The notes below the pieces were generated by a model. It saw only the letters and a program-made list of their open reading frames with translations. It ran no database searches and was not told where the DNA came from. Positions 12,575 to 24,899 of a stretch of 64,000 nt of DNA are shown here, piece by piece. Every line of letters begins with the position of its first letter. Positions within the stretch are counted from its first letter, which is position 1. A program made the translations under genes and the position numbers. This DNA is from Cardinalis cardinalis (taxonomy: Eukaryota; Chordata; Aves; Passeriformes; Cardinalidae), in NCBI GenBank assembly GCA_014549065.1, contig JACDOX010000030.1, forward strand, positions 584,330-648,329, read 5' to 3'.

Positions 12575-14506
12575 CTTGAAAAATTGAAGAAGGGAAAGTT
12601 CTTTTCAGAGAGGGATCTTTAGGCTATTGCAGCTCTCTGTTAAGGGGANTCTAGTCTTGATTTATTGTTCAAGAATGGTAGGGAGTAACTCAAGTTCACC
12701 CTGAGAAACACTCTCTCATCTGAGTNGACATTTGTGAACATGCCTCCTATAGCTATAGGAATAAAGTTTGTCCTAAACCAATTTGGAAAAGCTTCAAGCA
12801 ATACTTTTATCTGAGTAAGACATCCACTGCAGAAACCTCAAGAGATTTTTTAGCTCAGTTGCCACAAAAATAAATATTCTCCTTGTATTTGATTCCTGTG
12901 GCCTGCAACAGCACCTTGCCCAGCCTCAGGACAGTCAATAGAAAGCTACTCTATCACATGGAGCTGAAGGATTAAGTCTTTGGAGAGGTGAGGTAAAATA
13001 AAATCCAAAGAACATTTCCAGCATTCAGCAACATTCAGGAGTAAGCCCCATACAAGGGCTAGTTCTGAAAAAAAATCCCAAAACTTGGGGGGCTTCAGCA
13101 TCTCACCTTCATNCAAAGGTGACTAAGGGAACTAAGGGTACCATTTGCTAATCAAGAGAGTTCTTAAAGTTTGCCTTCCATCCCCTTGTGTCACTGATTT
13201 CTCAGGGTAATTACTAACCACAGAAGATATTTAAAGCTAATTACACACCTCCTACTCTTCAGAATTTAACTTGCATAGCAACCAGTTTCCAGGCAACACT
13301 TGCCACTGTATAATAAATCTAATAGTTTTATATAGATACTACATACATATGTGTGTGTGTCTGAAGTGACACACACATACACCATGGTACAGGAGAAAGA
13401 ACTTTTCTTGCCTACTCTTGGCCTGTGTATCATTCTCAGTGGCAAACTATAGCCNTGCTTGAGATCAGGGTTCTAAGCCATGGGAACTAAAGCCAGACCA
13501 TGTAAACACAATGTGAACAAGGATTTTGCAACAACATTTTAACAGGTGGTCCAATCTAGGATTTTACCTTTGCAATTTACAAAGGCACCCAGTCTATCAC
13601 AAACAGATACATTGTGTGTTTTGCAGTGGATTTGGGACAGGAAATAATCTTCCCAACTTCCAAAGTGGGNGCCACACTTAGACATTAATGTTGTCATTAA
13701 AGTATTTGCAATCTCACATCCTTTTGTGTGTACTTGTGCACAAATGTGCATGCACATGACAATGTATGGTGTTCTCTGTGCTTTTCTTTCTCTCTTTATA
13801 TAGGGATGTCACACATGTGCTTCCCAAATTGACATTACTCTTTGCTCCTTAGGTAAGCAGAAGGACTCAGTTATGCACTTGCTCCAGTTATTCTGCAAAT
13901 TAATTTCGTATATTATAAACCTGACTTTGAATTTAGAGTTATGCAGGCAGCTAAGATCCTGCCAAAGGGGTAGAAATGGACCTTAACAACCAAGTTCCAT
14001 GAGTTCAGTCAGCCTCTCCAGTGAAACCCCAGAAATAGCCATCTTAGGACTGCCTCACTTTTCCAAAAGCTCTGAGTCAACAGAAAACCAAACACCATCA
14101 GAGAAGCTCCCCATGTCCCAGGCTGAATGGGAGAATTTCACAAGTAAGGTGCCAACTTCATCAGCTGAAAACTTTACAATCAACCAAGCAGAGAAGTTCA
14201 ACAAAGAGAGCCTTGAGCAGACAGGGCTGATGTTGATGGATGTCGTGTAATCATGTGGTTGAACTGGGATTTTTTTCTGATTTTTTATTTTATGGTTTGA
14301 GATACAAAGGTAGCATAGAGAGGTACTTCAGTAGTCCGTGCACCTTATTTCAGTGTAAAACTAAGAAAAAATTTATGACTAAAACCTGACATATCTAGCA
14401 GGATTTCCTAGAATCACCATTGCATNCCAGCAATGCTGGGGTAAACCACTTCAGAAAAGAGCAAAAATGGTAGAAAGGATGAAAAGCAAAAGTCAGTTTT
14501 ACTTAC
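12575..14506 (-). other. CACNA1C: Intron 11-12, about 1.9 kb
   Basis: The donor is gtaagt and the acceptor tcaag. It contains a GT/AC inverted repeat at 13348-13379. Otherwise it appears to be unique sequence with no recognised mobile element. The open frame 13999-14250 (+) has no recognisable domain. Confidence 0.88.
13348..13379. repeat. Inverted dinucleotide repeat (hairpin)
   Basis: The left arm TATGTGTGTGTGTC and the right arm GACACACACATA are complementary over 12 bases, apart from one extra TG in the left arm, with a six-base loop (TGAAGT). It could fold in DNA or in the pre-mRNA. It is most simply a (TG)n and a (CA)n microsatellite placed back to back. Confidence 0.8.
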
Positions 14507-14533
14507 CTAAATTTTGATTTGGAGATCCGATGC
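14507..14533 (-). CDS. CACNA1C: CACNA1C exon 11 (27-nt microexon)
   Basis: This is one base completing alanine, eight codons (HRISKSKF), then AG of a serine. The acceptor is ttcag|GCA and the donor TTTAG|gtaagt, a near-ideal site. It encodes a short basic part of the I-II linker just before IIS1. It was found because exon 10 ends in GC and exon 12 begins T-CGC, so the mammalian sequence RLAHRISKSKFSRYW could only be completed by a segment starting with G and ending in AG. Its 27 nt are divisible by three, so skipping would keep the frame and delete nine residues. It is too short to be found by length-based gene calling. Confidence 0.96.
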   Translation of the reverse strand, partial: ASDLQIKI

Positions 14534-16200
14534 CTGAAAGACAAGAATTGCCATTAGAGCCTCTGAAGCTGCCCCACACCTCCCAGGCTTTTGTGAAAAC
14601 AAAAGCAATAGAAAGAAANGAAGTTAAGCTCAATGCATTTTTTAATCCATGCTGTTTTCCCTTGCATCTGTTGTAAGTCAATGTNGGCACTGGGCATGGC
14701 TAGAATTCCCCGATAACCAAACCTTGTGTTTTGGTGGGACTCATGGAGCAGAAGTCATGGTGGGATTCTACCACCTGTAGGTATCAGTGAACTCTACAAC
14801 TGCTACCAAATTTATTTCTGAAGTATGACTATTTTTTATTTTTGTCACTATTTTTTTTTCTTATATTAAAATATGCATGACTTTATACAGACAGACTTGT
14901 TGCTTTCACACATCACCTGTCATTTCAGGATGTATACACACATTATGAAACAATAATGTAAAAATAATGCTTTTTTCAGTAATTGAAGGAAACAGAGTGC
15001 ATGGCAAATATCTTCAAACTAAGAAACTAACACATATTTATCTTGGTTGTTTATGTAAATCAGTTTGCATTCAAATGGGTCGGTACAATAATAGATTCTG
15101 TTGCTAGCAATGAAATTTTGAGAATTAAGTATTCCAGAAAATCTGGCCATATTCCCACTATATATATGTTTAAATATCTAATTCCATGCATTTGGATTTA
15201 TTCACCTACATAATGTCATTAATCCTCTCTGGGAAGTCACAGGCAAAGCTAGAAATAGGCCCCAGTCTTTAAACCACTATCTTGCTCTGCTTGACACATG
15301 TCCTGTAAGGCCTTTGAACACTTTGGCTGTCTTTTGGTGAATCCATAATGGTGCACAGAGGGAAATAAATGTATATGGATACAATGCTGTGAGTCAGAGC
15401 TGACTTGGGGAGCTGCAAAATCTACTACCAATAGCAGCAGAAATCAAACTCTGGGGAATGACTATGGAAAAAGAATTTCTGCTGGGTTGAAGCNTTCCTT
15501 AAGGCTCCCTCTATGACAGGAAAGTGGGTCATTGTTGACAGCAGTCAGCAGAGGTCTTNCTGCACTGCCCTAAAATTGGATTCACTGTTAGTATGGAGGG
15601 GAAGATGTAATTCTCTGAGCATCTAACANTTCTTACTGTAGCAGCATTAACAATGGTCCTGTCCCTGCTTGAGGACATCAGTTACTGACAAGTAATCAGT
15701 GATAGGTCAGGTTCCTTATCTGCAAGAGGTTTTAGTCAGGGGACCTTCTCACCAGCAGATGGGCTGAGCCAAAAAAGAGAAAAGGGCCTTTGCAGCAAAT
15801 ACCCAAATACATAATTCCTGCTGTGTCACAGGCAGCCTGTCTAGGCCACACACTGGGCAGCAGGGAGGGTACAGACACGTGCAAGACTCTTGAGGAAGAA
15901 GAAATAATGCACTGGCAGAGCAGAATGCTAAATTGTGCTGCAGAGACAAAGCAAGCTCTAACAAGGATGCCAAGTGAAGCACCTACAAAACACATCCTTA
16001 ATGTTAAAGCTATTTCTGCTTCTCACTGAGAATCCTGGCTTGATGATCTCTACCTACGAACTGTAATGGAGATTTACAGGCAATGGGAAAGAGGGCTTGA
16101 AGAGGGGAAGTGAAAAGATGCAAAAATCACCACGAAGCAGAAAGCTGAGCACTGGAAAGGAGGTGGTGAGGATTTTGATAGGAATAGTTTGGCAGGGACA

Positions 16201-16237
16201 GGGGGAGAGAGAGCAAGAGAGAAAAAGAGAGAGAGAG
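16201..16237. repeat. (GA)n-rich tract
   Basis: The plus strand is a purine run of GAGAGA and AAAGAGAGAGAGAG words. In the CACNA1C transcript it reads as a CU-rich tract, deep in intron 10-11 and far from either exon, so a splicing role is not suggested by position. Confidence 0.75.
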
Positions 16238-19200
16238 ATGGAAAGGGATGGACAGGGAGTGTGAAAGCCTCTGGTGACCTCTCTGGTTAATGGTTCCTCA
16301 GTGAGGGAGCACTGGAATCTTTTATTTATTTAAGCAAAAGAGATGCAGCAGGTGTAGTACTCATCATGCATGTGATAATTATATCTTTGGAGCATTATGA
16401 GCAGCAGCCAAGTGCATTCAGTGCTCCCACAGGTTACCTACAGGCTTCATCCCCCTCCCTCCACCTTGCCTTACTGCTGTGGCAGAAGGCTTTATCACAT
16501 GTGGGTGTGCTATATATATGGAAGAGGACAAGGAAGGAGGATTAGATTTATATTTAGAGGTAGAATCAGAGAGTGAAATGGAATTTTGGAAATAAACTGT
16601 ATAATAAATGTTTCTGAAAACATTATGCATGAATCTGAAACACNCTTTTCAAATGACTCTTATGATTAAATTTTTTTAAGAACTTGGGTTACAAATGTCA
16701 AATAAAAATGCTTTTATGGCATCACTAGGGGCTGTCAAAAAGTCTGGAAATTGTGCCACAGTGTCTGTGACATTCCCAGCTGGCACTTAATGGGTTCAGA
16801 GTGGGCCAGATTCTCTGCTGAGTTTAAACATGGATCTCTTGCATCTCTGGTGTCCTGGGAGGTTTATGTCATTTATGGGAGAAAGAGGGTCACTCCCATT
16901 CTGTCCAACTCTGGAATGCCTTGAGAAACTCTTGTTTAAAATGATGGTATAGGAGCATAATGAAAACCACTTCAGATCACTACTGAGTGCTTTTATCACA
17001 GGAACCATGTAACTCAGCTTGCCTTTTAGAAAAACAAACACCAAAATCAGATCTCTGTTTGACCAGCTATCTTTGAAATTCTCTAGAACTCCTCCAACCT
17101 TACATTGTTATGTACGACACACAGATAAGATGGTGAAATTTAAAAGTTTTTATCAACATAAACTCTGGATGATCAGCATAACTCAAATGTAATGAGATAT
17201 CCCACATTCTGAGAGATGCAGTCCTCATTTCCCTGTTCATGGTGGACACCAGAGAAGGCATTTGTGAAGGATGTGGCAGTTTTGTGAAACAGGGATTGAG
17301 GGCTCTGTGGAATTGTACACACAACAGACAATTCTAGCATTCACACAACATTCCAGTTCTGGAAAAATTTTGTAGGTCACCAAGCATGACACAAAAGGCC
17401 ACATTACAGTTGTTTTCTGGGTGTGGACATTATCAAACATNAACATTATCTAACTCTCTGGTCCCAACTACTTTTATATTGTATGATCCCAACTTAGAGG
17501 CAACCACATCTTCATAAGGACTCATAGAATACCTTTGGACACTAGGAAAAGCTGTCAGAAAAACAGCAACACAGAACTGGACTTCACTAAGCTTCTAGGT
17601 TATATACAACTTTGGAGAACATCCAAAGAGCTTCTCTGGCCATATCTTACAGATTTTAGTACTGTGAGAAGGCAGTCCTGGTGTCACATGGACTGGTAAG
17701 GCGGCACAACAGGAATCTACAGAATAGCCTTAAGGAAATTGGATCTGTCCAACATAAAACTGAGTTGGTTTGCTATTCAACAGGCTTTCTTACAGGTTGG
17801 GAAAATAGGCCAGCATTTCAGCATTCAGTAAAAAATCTTGCTCTCCCTGTGGCAAGTCACAGAATATGAAGCAGGAAGAAAATTCCTCTTCCATAAGGGC
17901 ANGCTACTGTCCTTTAGACACACACCTAGAGCTGGCTGTGAATATCAAAAGCACCTTGCTTGCAATAAGNTGGAGAGCAGTATCTGAGATTACACATAAG
18001 GTTGATGCTGTGAGTTTTCCTGCTGAAGTTAGCAGTGGTTTCAGAGCTTTTGGCAGACTGTTCTTCCCACTGCTGCTGATGTGATGGGAACTTTGGTTCC
18101 ATCACCTCACAAGGAGCCCATCTTCTCATAAGGTGAAAACCAGTGGCAACTACAGCAAATCTGCAAGAAAACTTTTACCTTTACCACTGGCTCCTATGNT
18201 GATTGTTGCAGAAACTGCACAGGAATTAATTTCCATGCCTGAAAAGGGAAAAATCACTGACCATTCAGCTGCCAGGGAAACCTTCCATTGCTCATAAAAC
18301 TTTCAGGACACACTGTTTTCAGTTGGAAAGCCAGTGTAGGTTGTTAGTTTTTGTTTATCCTGTTTTATTGTTTGAACTGTCTNTGGTGGAAAAGCAATTG
18401 AACTGTCCCCCATACGTATGGAAATCCTGGCTAAGGCAAAAATGCCAAGTGGGTTATTGTTTCAATGAAAGCAGATAATTTTAAGCTCTCTTTCCCTTTG
18501 AGCTCAAGTGCTTCACTTTTCTATTGAGNCTCCATGGAGCATTAGCTTCCACAAAGGTCTTTTTTTGAGCTAATGCATATGTATAAAAGCAAGCTCTATT
18601 GTGGCACTCCAGATCTGTATGGTTGTATTAGAAAATTAACATCCTGCTTGTATTGGAAGATTATGTATGCTGACACCCTGCACAGAACAGATTACTCCTG
18701 ATTATGAGCAATAGCCTGTCCTCAGGAATCTGAGTCCTGCACAGCAGTAACCCCAGAGGCTCAGGGAAATTATNCACTGTTGGGAAGCTCTGGGTTTAAG
18801 AATATCCTGCAAACTGAGNCCCACTGCTTCTGGGTCTGGGTCTGTCCCACTGGTGCCTGCTGCAGAGGAAAAGTGTTTCTTTGTACTCTCTACCAACAGG
18901 TTATGAAAGCTGTGACACATCAAAGTAAGAAAAGTTCCACTCCCAAATGCTGTCCTTGAGGATNAAAGCTGTTGTGCTCCTGCTGCAGGGCAGATGTCAG
19001 CCCAGTACAAGGCAATACCATGACAGGAATAATATACTGTGGAAGTTGTGGGATGCTTTTCAATGTCCTGTGGAAGCCTGCAAAACCATTTTCAAATTCA
19101 GATGCCTGATAAAGAGCACTTCCTTGGGAAATGAACCGTGCTGTGCCACAGCATGCCCATTGTCAGCAGAATTACACCAGAAATCATTACGAATTATGGG

Positions 19201-21830
19201 TTGGTTTTTGTTTTGTTATAGTTCTAAAATTTTTGGGTTAGTTCTAAAATTCTCAGAGTCCTGAAACTCCTGCTGGTTTGAAGGCTGGCATTACTCCAGA
19301 CAGGACAGTTGGTAGAAGCAGTTTCTGTAGTATGGATACTAGAGAAATAAAAGCTTCTTTGAGACAATTTATCAGTAGGCAATAGTTTGTGTTTGAGAGG
19401 TACTCTCCTGATCTCACACAGCATATGTCTCTGTGGAGCTGAGAAAGGCTGTCAGAGAAGATCTCCTTTTCCAAAAGGCACTTTTGAGCCTGGCTTCTCA
19501 AGCAGATCTTTCTGTCAGTCACAGACCCAGCCTTTCAAAACTCTACAGATTTTAAAACAACAGAAAGGATAGTGAGTAATTCTAAGTTGCCTTCAATGAG
19601 AAAGCATTTTCTTTCAGTCTCCTGGGCATCTTTTTCCTTTTATCGTGAGTGCATTTTGATAGCAAGCTCAGCCTGTAACTGTAGTGGTGGTGCTGGGGTG
19701 GTTAGACATCCGAGGCAGGCTGATGTCAATAAATAAAGAAATATATTGCCTTTGACTTGAAAGCCCCACATTGCTTCAGTCCTGTCTGGCTGCAGCAGCC
19801 TCTGCCCTCTGGGAGAGTGTGTTTATAGCAAAGCAATGGGGATTCACAGCCACAGGGTGAGCTTAGAACGCTGCTAAAAACACTGAAACTCATCTGCAAC
19901 AGGTGAAACTCAACAACTGAACAAAAATCTTGGCTAGCCATTCCAACTGCAGCAGGAGAGAGTAGGTGACTGCTCAAAAGTCCAGGCCTAATCTTCAACT
20001 AGAGCAAATCAGGATCACATGACTGTATGCTAGTGTATTATTAATGCTAGTACTCAAAATCTAGTGCTTGATGAGGAACTTTTTTTAAAAGCTCAATTGA
20101 CTTCCCACATGAATTTTCTCTGTTCTAAAACACTGGGCCAAATTCTGGTTCTTAGTCAGGTTCCAATAAAAGAACACACTCATTCAAAGAAATCCTTCTT
20201 ACATTTTATATGTTCCAGAAGGAATATTGACCTATGGGGGGTTTGAATGGGGATTCAGTAAAAAGAAGAGCACTTAGAATTCCTTGAAACAACGACAGCT
20301 GGTTTCTTTGTCTGCCTAAGTGTGTGATACAGTAATAAAGAAACCAGAAGGGATTCTAAGCCTCAGAATCAGAGGCAGGTCTGAGTTGGCCCATAACTAA
20401 GGAATTTGCAGATCCACAAGTTTGAAACAAACATTTTACAAAGGCAGGCAGCATTGGAAAAATTTGTATCNCACTCCAGAATTTCATAATCAGTGATACA
20501 GCCATTCATTTTCATGGAGGAAGGAGCCTATCCATCTCTTAGAGATGAAAAGCAATCTGAGGGAGGCCTTGAGGATTCTCAACTGTCCTTGGGGAAGGAC
20601 TAAACAAACCCTCCTCAATAACAGATTTGGATTTGCCTACTATACATCACCCATTTCCAGACGAAGTGAAAAGTGGCAAGGAAACTGTTTATCTCTCTGA
20701 ATCTTACATGTCCTGCTCTGCTGAAACTTTGGGCCTTGTTTTAACATTTAAAACATGAGAAGAAAAAATGAAACTCTGTTTTCCTGTAATTTTACTATAT
20801 CTTTTTCCCTTAAAATATATTGGACTTAACCAAATCAGGTTTCTCCTAATGCCAAATCAGGGTGCTGCCATTCTCCCATGAGCACTCTGGGCTATTTTAA
20901 GTAAACTCCATTCTAAGCCATGATTACATTTANAGTTGGGTTTAACTTCAGCCCTCCTGGCCACATTCCAGCTAAGATAATTATGTTCTGGTTGCCAAAA
21001 TTCCCAATGTGGTTTCTGCACAAAATAAGTTATCCCTCATACAACCCCTTAAACACTTGTGCCTGTTGTTTTTAAACACCTGTCACATTCTACCCTGAAG
21101 ATGGCTGAACTCTAATGCTGTGAAAACAATCCCTGCATTTACAGTTCATAAAGTGCTTTAGGATCCTTTGGGATTAAGAACATTAAATGAATGCAAGCTG
21201 TAATATTAAAAATACATGAAACCTTAGAGTAACTGCTGCCATTCTTCTTGGCACTGTGTCCACACACATGAGGGACTTTACTACTCTGACATATTCTGAA
21301 GAAGCAACACAGCAAAGCAAAACCATCCAGGAGGTTCCTGGAAAGCAACAATGACAGTTTTCTGACACAGGCTGTGGAGGTTCCCACAAGGAATGATGTG
21401 CTGCTCCACCTCATACTAGCCTTGTTGGAGATGTGAAGGTTTGGGTCAGCTTTGGCTGCCACTCTGGATCAGATGAGCCAGNGTGGTCCCTTCCAACCTG
21501 ACCCATTCTGAATCCTAGCTGCAGAATAAAGAGGGTTCTCCAGAGTGGATCCAGCTGATGCTTCCTGTACAGTGCCAAGAGCACAAGCAGTTTTGGTGGG
21601 GTGCCAAAGAAAGGGCNACAACTGCCCCAGTGCTGTGAAAACATCTAGCCTGGTTCCTGCAGGAAAGGGTTCATAATNTAAACTAAAAGACTCAGCAGGC
21701 TCNCAACAGCAGGCAGGTGGAGGAAAGTGATCACAAATAATTTCTCTGGGGTCTTGTAAGTCACTGACACTTAAAGGAAAGCAGAGATTGAAATTACAAT
21801 ATATTCCACATGCCACATCTTATAATGCAG

Positions 21831-22710
21831 ATCACAGAATAACACAGAATTGACTAGGATGGAAAAGAGCTTTGAGATTATCAAATCCTACCTATGGCCT
21901 AACATTACCTTGTCACTCAGACACACCATGGCACTGAGTGCCACATCCAGTCTTTACTGAAACACCTCCAAGGANGGTGACNCCACCAGCTCCCTGCAGC
22001 CCATTCCAANGTCCAATCACCCTTTTTGGGAAGAACTTCCCAATGTCCAAACTAAACCTCCCCNGGCACAGCTTAAGGCTGTGTCCTGTTGCTGTTGCCT
22101 TGGAGAAGAGCCTGACCCCACCTGGCTCCTCCTTCCTTTCAGGTACTTNTGNAGTGANGAGGTCTGCCCTGAGCCTCCTCCTCTCCAGGCTGAGCACTCC
22201 CAGCTCCCTCAGCTGCTCCTGGCAGGATTTGTGTTCCAGACCCCTCACCAGCCTTGCTGCCCTTCTCTGGACTCNCTCCAGTCCCTCAGCATCCCTCCTG
22301 AGCTGAGGGGCCCAGGACTGAGCACAGCACTCCAGGTGTGACCTCACCAGTGCCAGGCACAGGGGCAGAATCCCTGCCCTGCTCCTGCTGCCCACACCAT
22401 TCCTGACCCAGGCCAGGAGCCACTGGCCTTCTTGGCCACCTGGGCACTCTGCTGGCTCATGTTCAGCTGCTGTCAGTCATAACCCAGGTCCCTTCCTGCC
22501 TGCCCACTGTCCAACCACTGTCCCCAGCCTGTAGTTTCCTGGATCTTCCTTTTGGCTTTTTAGGGATGGGTGTCACATTGTCCAGCTTCCAGTCATCTGG
22601 GACTTCCCTGGTGAGCCAGGACTGAAGATAAAAGATGGAGATTGTCTTGGAGAGTTGTGCCAGCTCCCTCATCACCCTAGGATGGATCCCATCTGGTCCA
22701 TTCAAGCAAC
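21831..22710 (-). mobile_element. CR1 LINE remnant with internal deletion
   Basis: On the minus strand, 22705-22545 translates to NGPDGIHPRVMRELAQL and then EVPDDWKLDNVTPIPKK, the N-terminal part of a CR1-type reverse transcriptase. Further on (22395-21930) comes LVRSHLECCAQSWAPQLR, then VQRRAARLVRGLEHKS and LRELGVLSLERRRLRADL, the conserved C-terminal end of the same ORF2. The section between, which should hold the palm with the DD catalytic pair, is missing. The 3' end lies at the low-coordinate side, with the decayed word CACAGAATAACACAGAATT. Stops, frameshifts and eight ambiguous bases show it is dead. CR1 is the dominant avian LINE. Confidence 0.88.
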
Positions 22711-23510
22711 ATCCAAAGGCTCTAGGTAGCTCCCAGGATAGGACAGAGCCTCAAAACACTCCAGCATGATACAAGCTATAGCACTGATATGTTTAGCTCA
22801 TGTGTCAAGGAAATTTGGAGGGAATCATGTATTGCCCCACAGCATGAAGTCCATTCTTGTTTAAATAATGCAAAAGGGAATAAAGGACTCCTCTTGCCTA
22901 TACTTGCTCTCNGTGAGGCTAAAAGATACACCACATATTATGGCATTTCATAACTGCAATCTCACCCATTCTTGAGCATCTCCAATTATTACAATAGTGT
23001 AATTTCAAGGAGGCATTAATCCCTCCTAATTGTATTTATCACTTACAGTACCCTGTTCAGCATTTAAAGGGTGTAATTCCGTCTGCAGGATGGGAGTTGC
23101 CCTCAATGTATTTCTATTACAATACACTGTAAGTGTACAAGAATCTTTAGAAAAATTAAAATTGACCAGTCATTTCCACTCTTCAGTCTACATATGCTGG
23201 TTTTGAAAGTCTACCACCAACGAAGAAATTTAAAATAAGAACACTGTTATCCACCAGTTTCTCTTTTAGATATNATACAAAACCAGACCTGCTTTTCCTG
23301 GGCACTCTATCTCTTATTTACTTTTGTGTAAAACAAGAGGTTCTTCACTAATGTCCAGAGTGAGTTAACATCACAATTAGGATAAGAACCTGGATCAATA
23401 GGTCTTCTCCGGCCTCTCCTTTCACCCCGTGTGGGTTTTGTTCATCTTGAAAAACCTGACACTTGCCTGGCTTTCCCCCCAGCTCAACCCAGCCCCTGAC
23501 ACATGATCTA

Positions 23511-23920
23511 TGTGTGGGTGTGACCACAGCAGGAACAACTCCCTCCCAGGATTTTTCCTGGGGAAGGCAGTGAGAAGCTCAGAGAAGAGGAGAAAACAAT
23601 TCTTATCTCTATTCACTGCTCCTTGCTCCTGTTGCTTTGCACATGTGCAATGTGTTATGGAGATTGTTTACCCAAAGTGATTTACTAATTGGATTCTGCT
23701 GAGGGTTGTTTGGATTGATTGGCCAGTTGGGTCAAAGCTGTGTCCTGTCACAGGTTTTTCTTTAGTATAGTGTCTCTTTAGTATGTCATTTAGTATAGTA
23801 TAAGTGTAATATAGTATAATTCCTTCATTATAGCTTAATGAAGGAATTGTTCAGCCTCCCGAGTCATGGAGCCAGAGCACATCACTCCCATGTCAGGGCT
23901 CCTTGGGATGATGGGTGGGT
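23511..23920 (+). mobile_element. Probable solo LTR of a songbird endogenous retrovirus
   Basis: The region starts tgtgtgggtgtgacc and passes through ggaaggcagtgagaagctc, aacaattcttatctc, tatggagattgtttaccc and a run of TAGTATA words. It ends in a segment with catggagcc and catcactccc. I recall this order of words from LTRs common in passerine genomes. It is noncoding and antisense to CACNA1C. Clear ends and a target-site duplication could not be fixed, and a normal AATAAA is not visible where expected, so it is old or damaged. Its 3' end falls within about 20 nt of the exon 10 donor. Family identification is from memory and needs a library search. Confidence 0.55.
23818..23848. repeat. Perfect 13-bp inverted repeat (hairpin)
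   Basis: The arms AATTCCTTCATTA and TAATGAAGGAATT are exact reverse complements separated by five bases (TAGCT). It lies inside the probable LTR, 78 nt into the intron after exon 10 in transcript sense, so it could form a stable stem in the pre-mRNA near that donor. Confidence 0.85.
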
Positions 23921-23926
23921 ACTCAC

Positions 23927-24017
23927 GCCAGCCTCGCGCCGCAGTTCTCGCCTTCCATGTCCGCTCCGGGGACGTTGTCGGTGTTCACGGACTCGGTCTC
24001 GCTGGTGGGCATGCTCA
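23927..24017 (-). CDS. CACNA1C: CACNA1C exon 10 (I-II linker)
   Basis: This 91-nt exon has TG completing a Met (or a Val if exon 9* precedes), 29 codons, then GC of an alanine. The acceptor is tgcag|TGA and the donor TGGC|gtgagt. It reads SMPTSETESVNTDNVPG, then ADMEGENCGARL. Mammalian Cav1.2 has NTENVAGGDIEGENCGARL from memory, so the ends are conserved and the middle drifts. It is part of the cytosolic I-II linker between the beta-subunit site and domain II. It is GC-rich with several CpG sites, unlike the AT-rich introns around it. Confidence 0.97.
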
Positions 24018-24852
24018 CTGCAAGAGTCAAAGGGAAGAAGAAGAGAGGGATGNCCATTAGAACCTGGCACACGTAATGAGTGCATGACTGAAGGTGCTGG
24101 CTTCATGGAAGGACCCTCAGCTGCAGCTCCTGAGGATGAAACAATTTGCTGAGCAAGCCTAGTGCCTCTCTGTACAGAGCAGGGTGGACTGGTAGACTTC
24201 AGGAGCATAAAAGTAACTCATATGCTAAAGAAAAGGGAAGAGCAGCTGCTCTCCTTCTTTCAGAGTCAGTTTCTGGAAGTTTTATGAATGAGAACCACTG
24301 GAAAGTAAAAACCCTGACAAACTCAACAAGAAGCTTCCGTCTGATTTCATCGAACATTTAAAAAATTGCCTCTTTACCTGCAGCAGCCCAACCACCTCAC
24401 TGCTCTCCTCAAACTTNTGTGCAATGATTAGAAGACAAATAAAAATCACCAGGATTGAGATGCAGGCAGATAAACAATTTCTGTTAGGCTGATAGCAAAT
24501 ACCACATGAAGAATACTGATGGCTCATCTGTCATTTACTAACCATGAATGTGATTCAACCTCACACCTAGAAACTGGACTTAGAGGTATAAGAGAGAAAT
24601 TCAGACTCTCTGACCCACTCAGATATTACCAAAAGAGGAGCTAATGAATACAGACTCTGGTGCAGCTCTACATTGACTCTCACAGCTAAGAGCTGGACAG
24701 AATCCTCTAGGCTTTTACAGAAGTACCATGGGACAAACATCATATGAAAGCAATCTTAGGTTTGAACCTCTCTCATCTAGGTTCAAGAACCTGGTTTTAG
24801 TTGTTCTCAAACCTCAAGATATTATTTACTTCTACACACCAAAAAAAAAATC

Positions 24853-24899
24853 NNNNNNNNNNNNNNNNNNNNNNNNNNNNNNNNNNNNNNNNNNNNNNN
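24853..24899. other. Assembly gap (47 N)
   Basis: A run of 47 unknown bases directly follows a ten-base A homopolymer, the kind of place where short-read assembly breaks. It lies in intron 9*-10 and touches no exon. Confidence 0.99.

Larger units (their letters stand above)
14534..23926 (-). other. CACNA1C: Intron 10-11, about 9.4 kb
   Basis: The donor is gtgagt and the acceptor ttcag. It holds a CR1 LINE remnant (21831-22710), a probable solo LTR ending near the donor (23511-23920), a GA-rich run (16201-16237) and otherwise unique AT-rich sequence. No additional CACNA1C-like peptide was seen on the minus strand. Confidence 0.88.
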
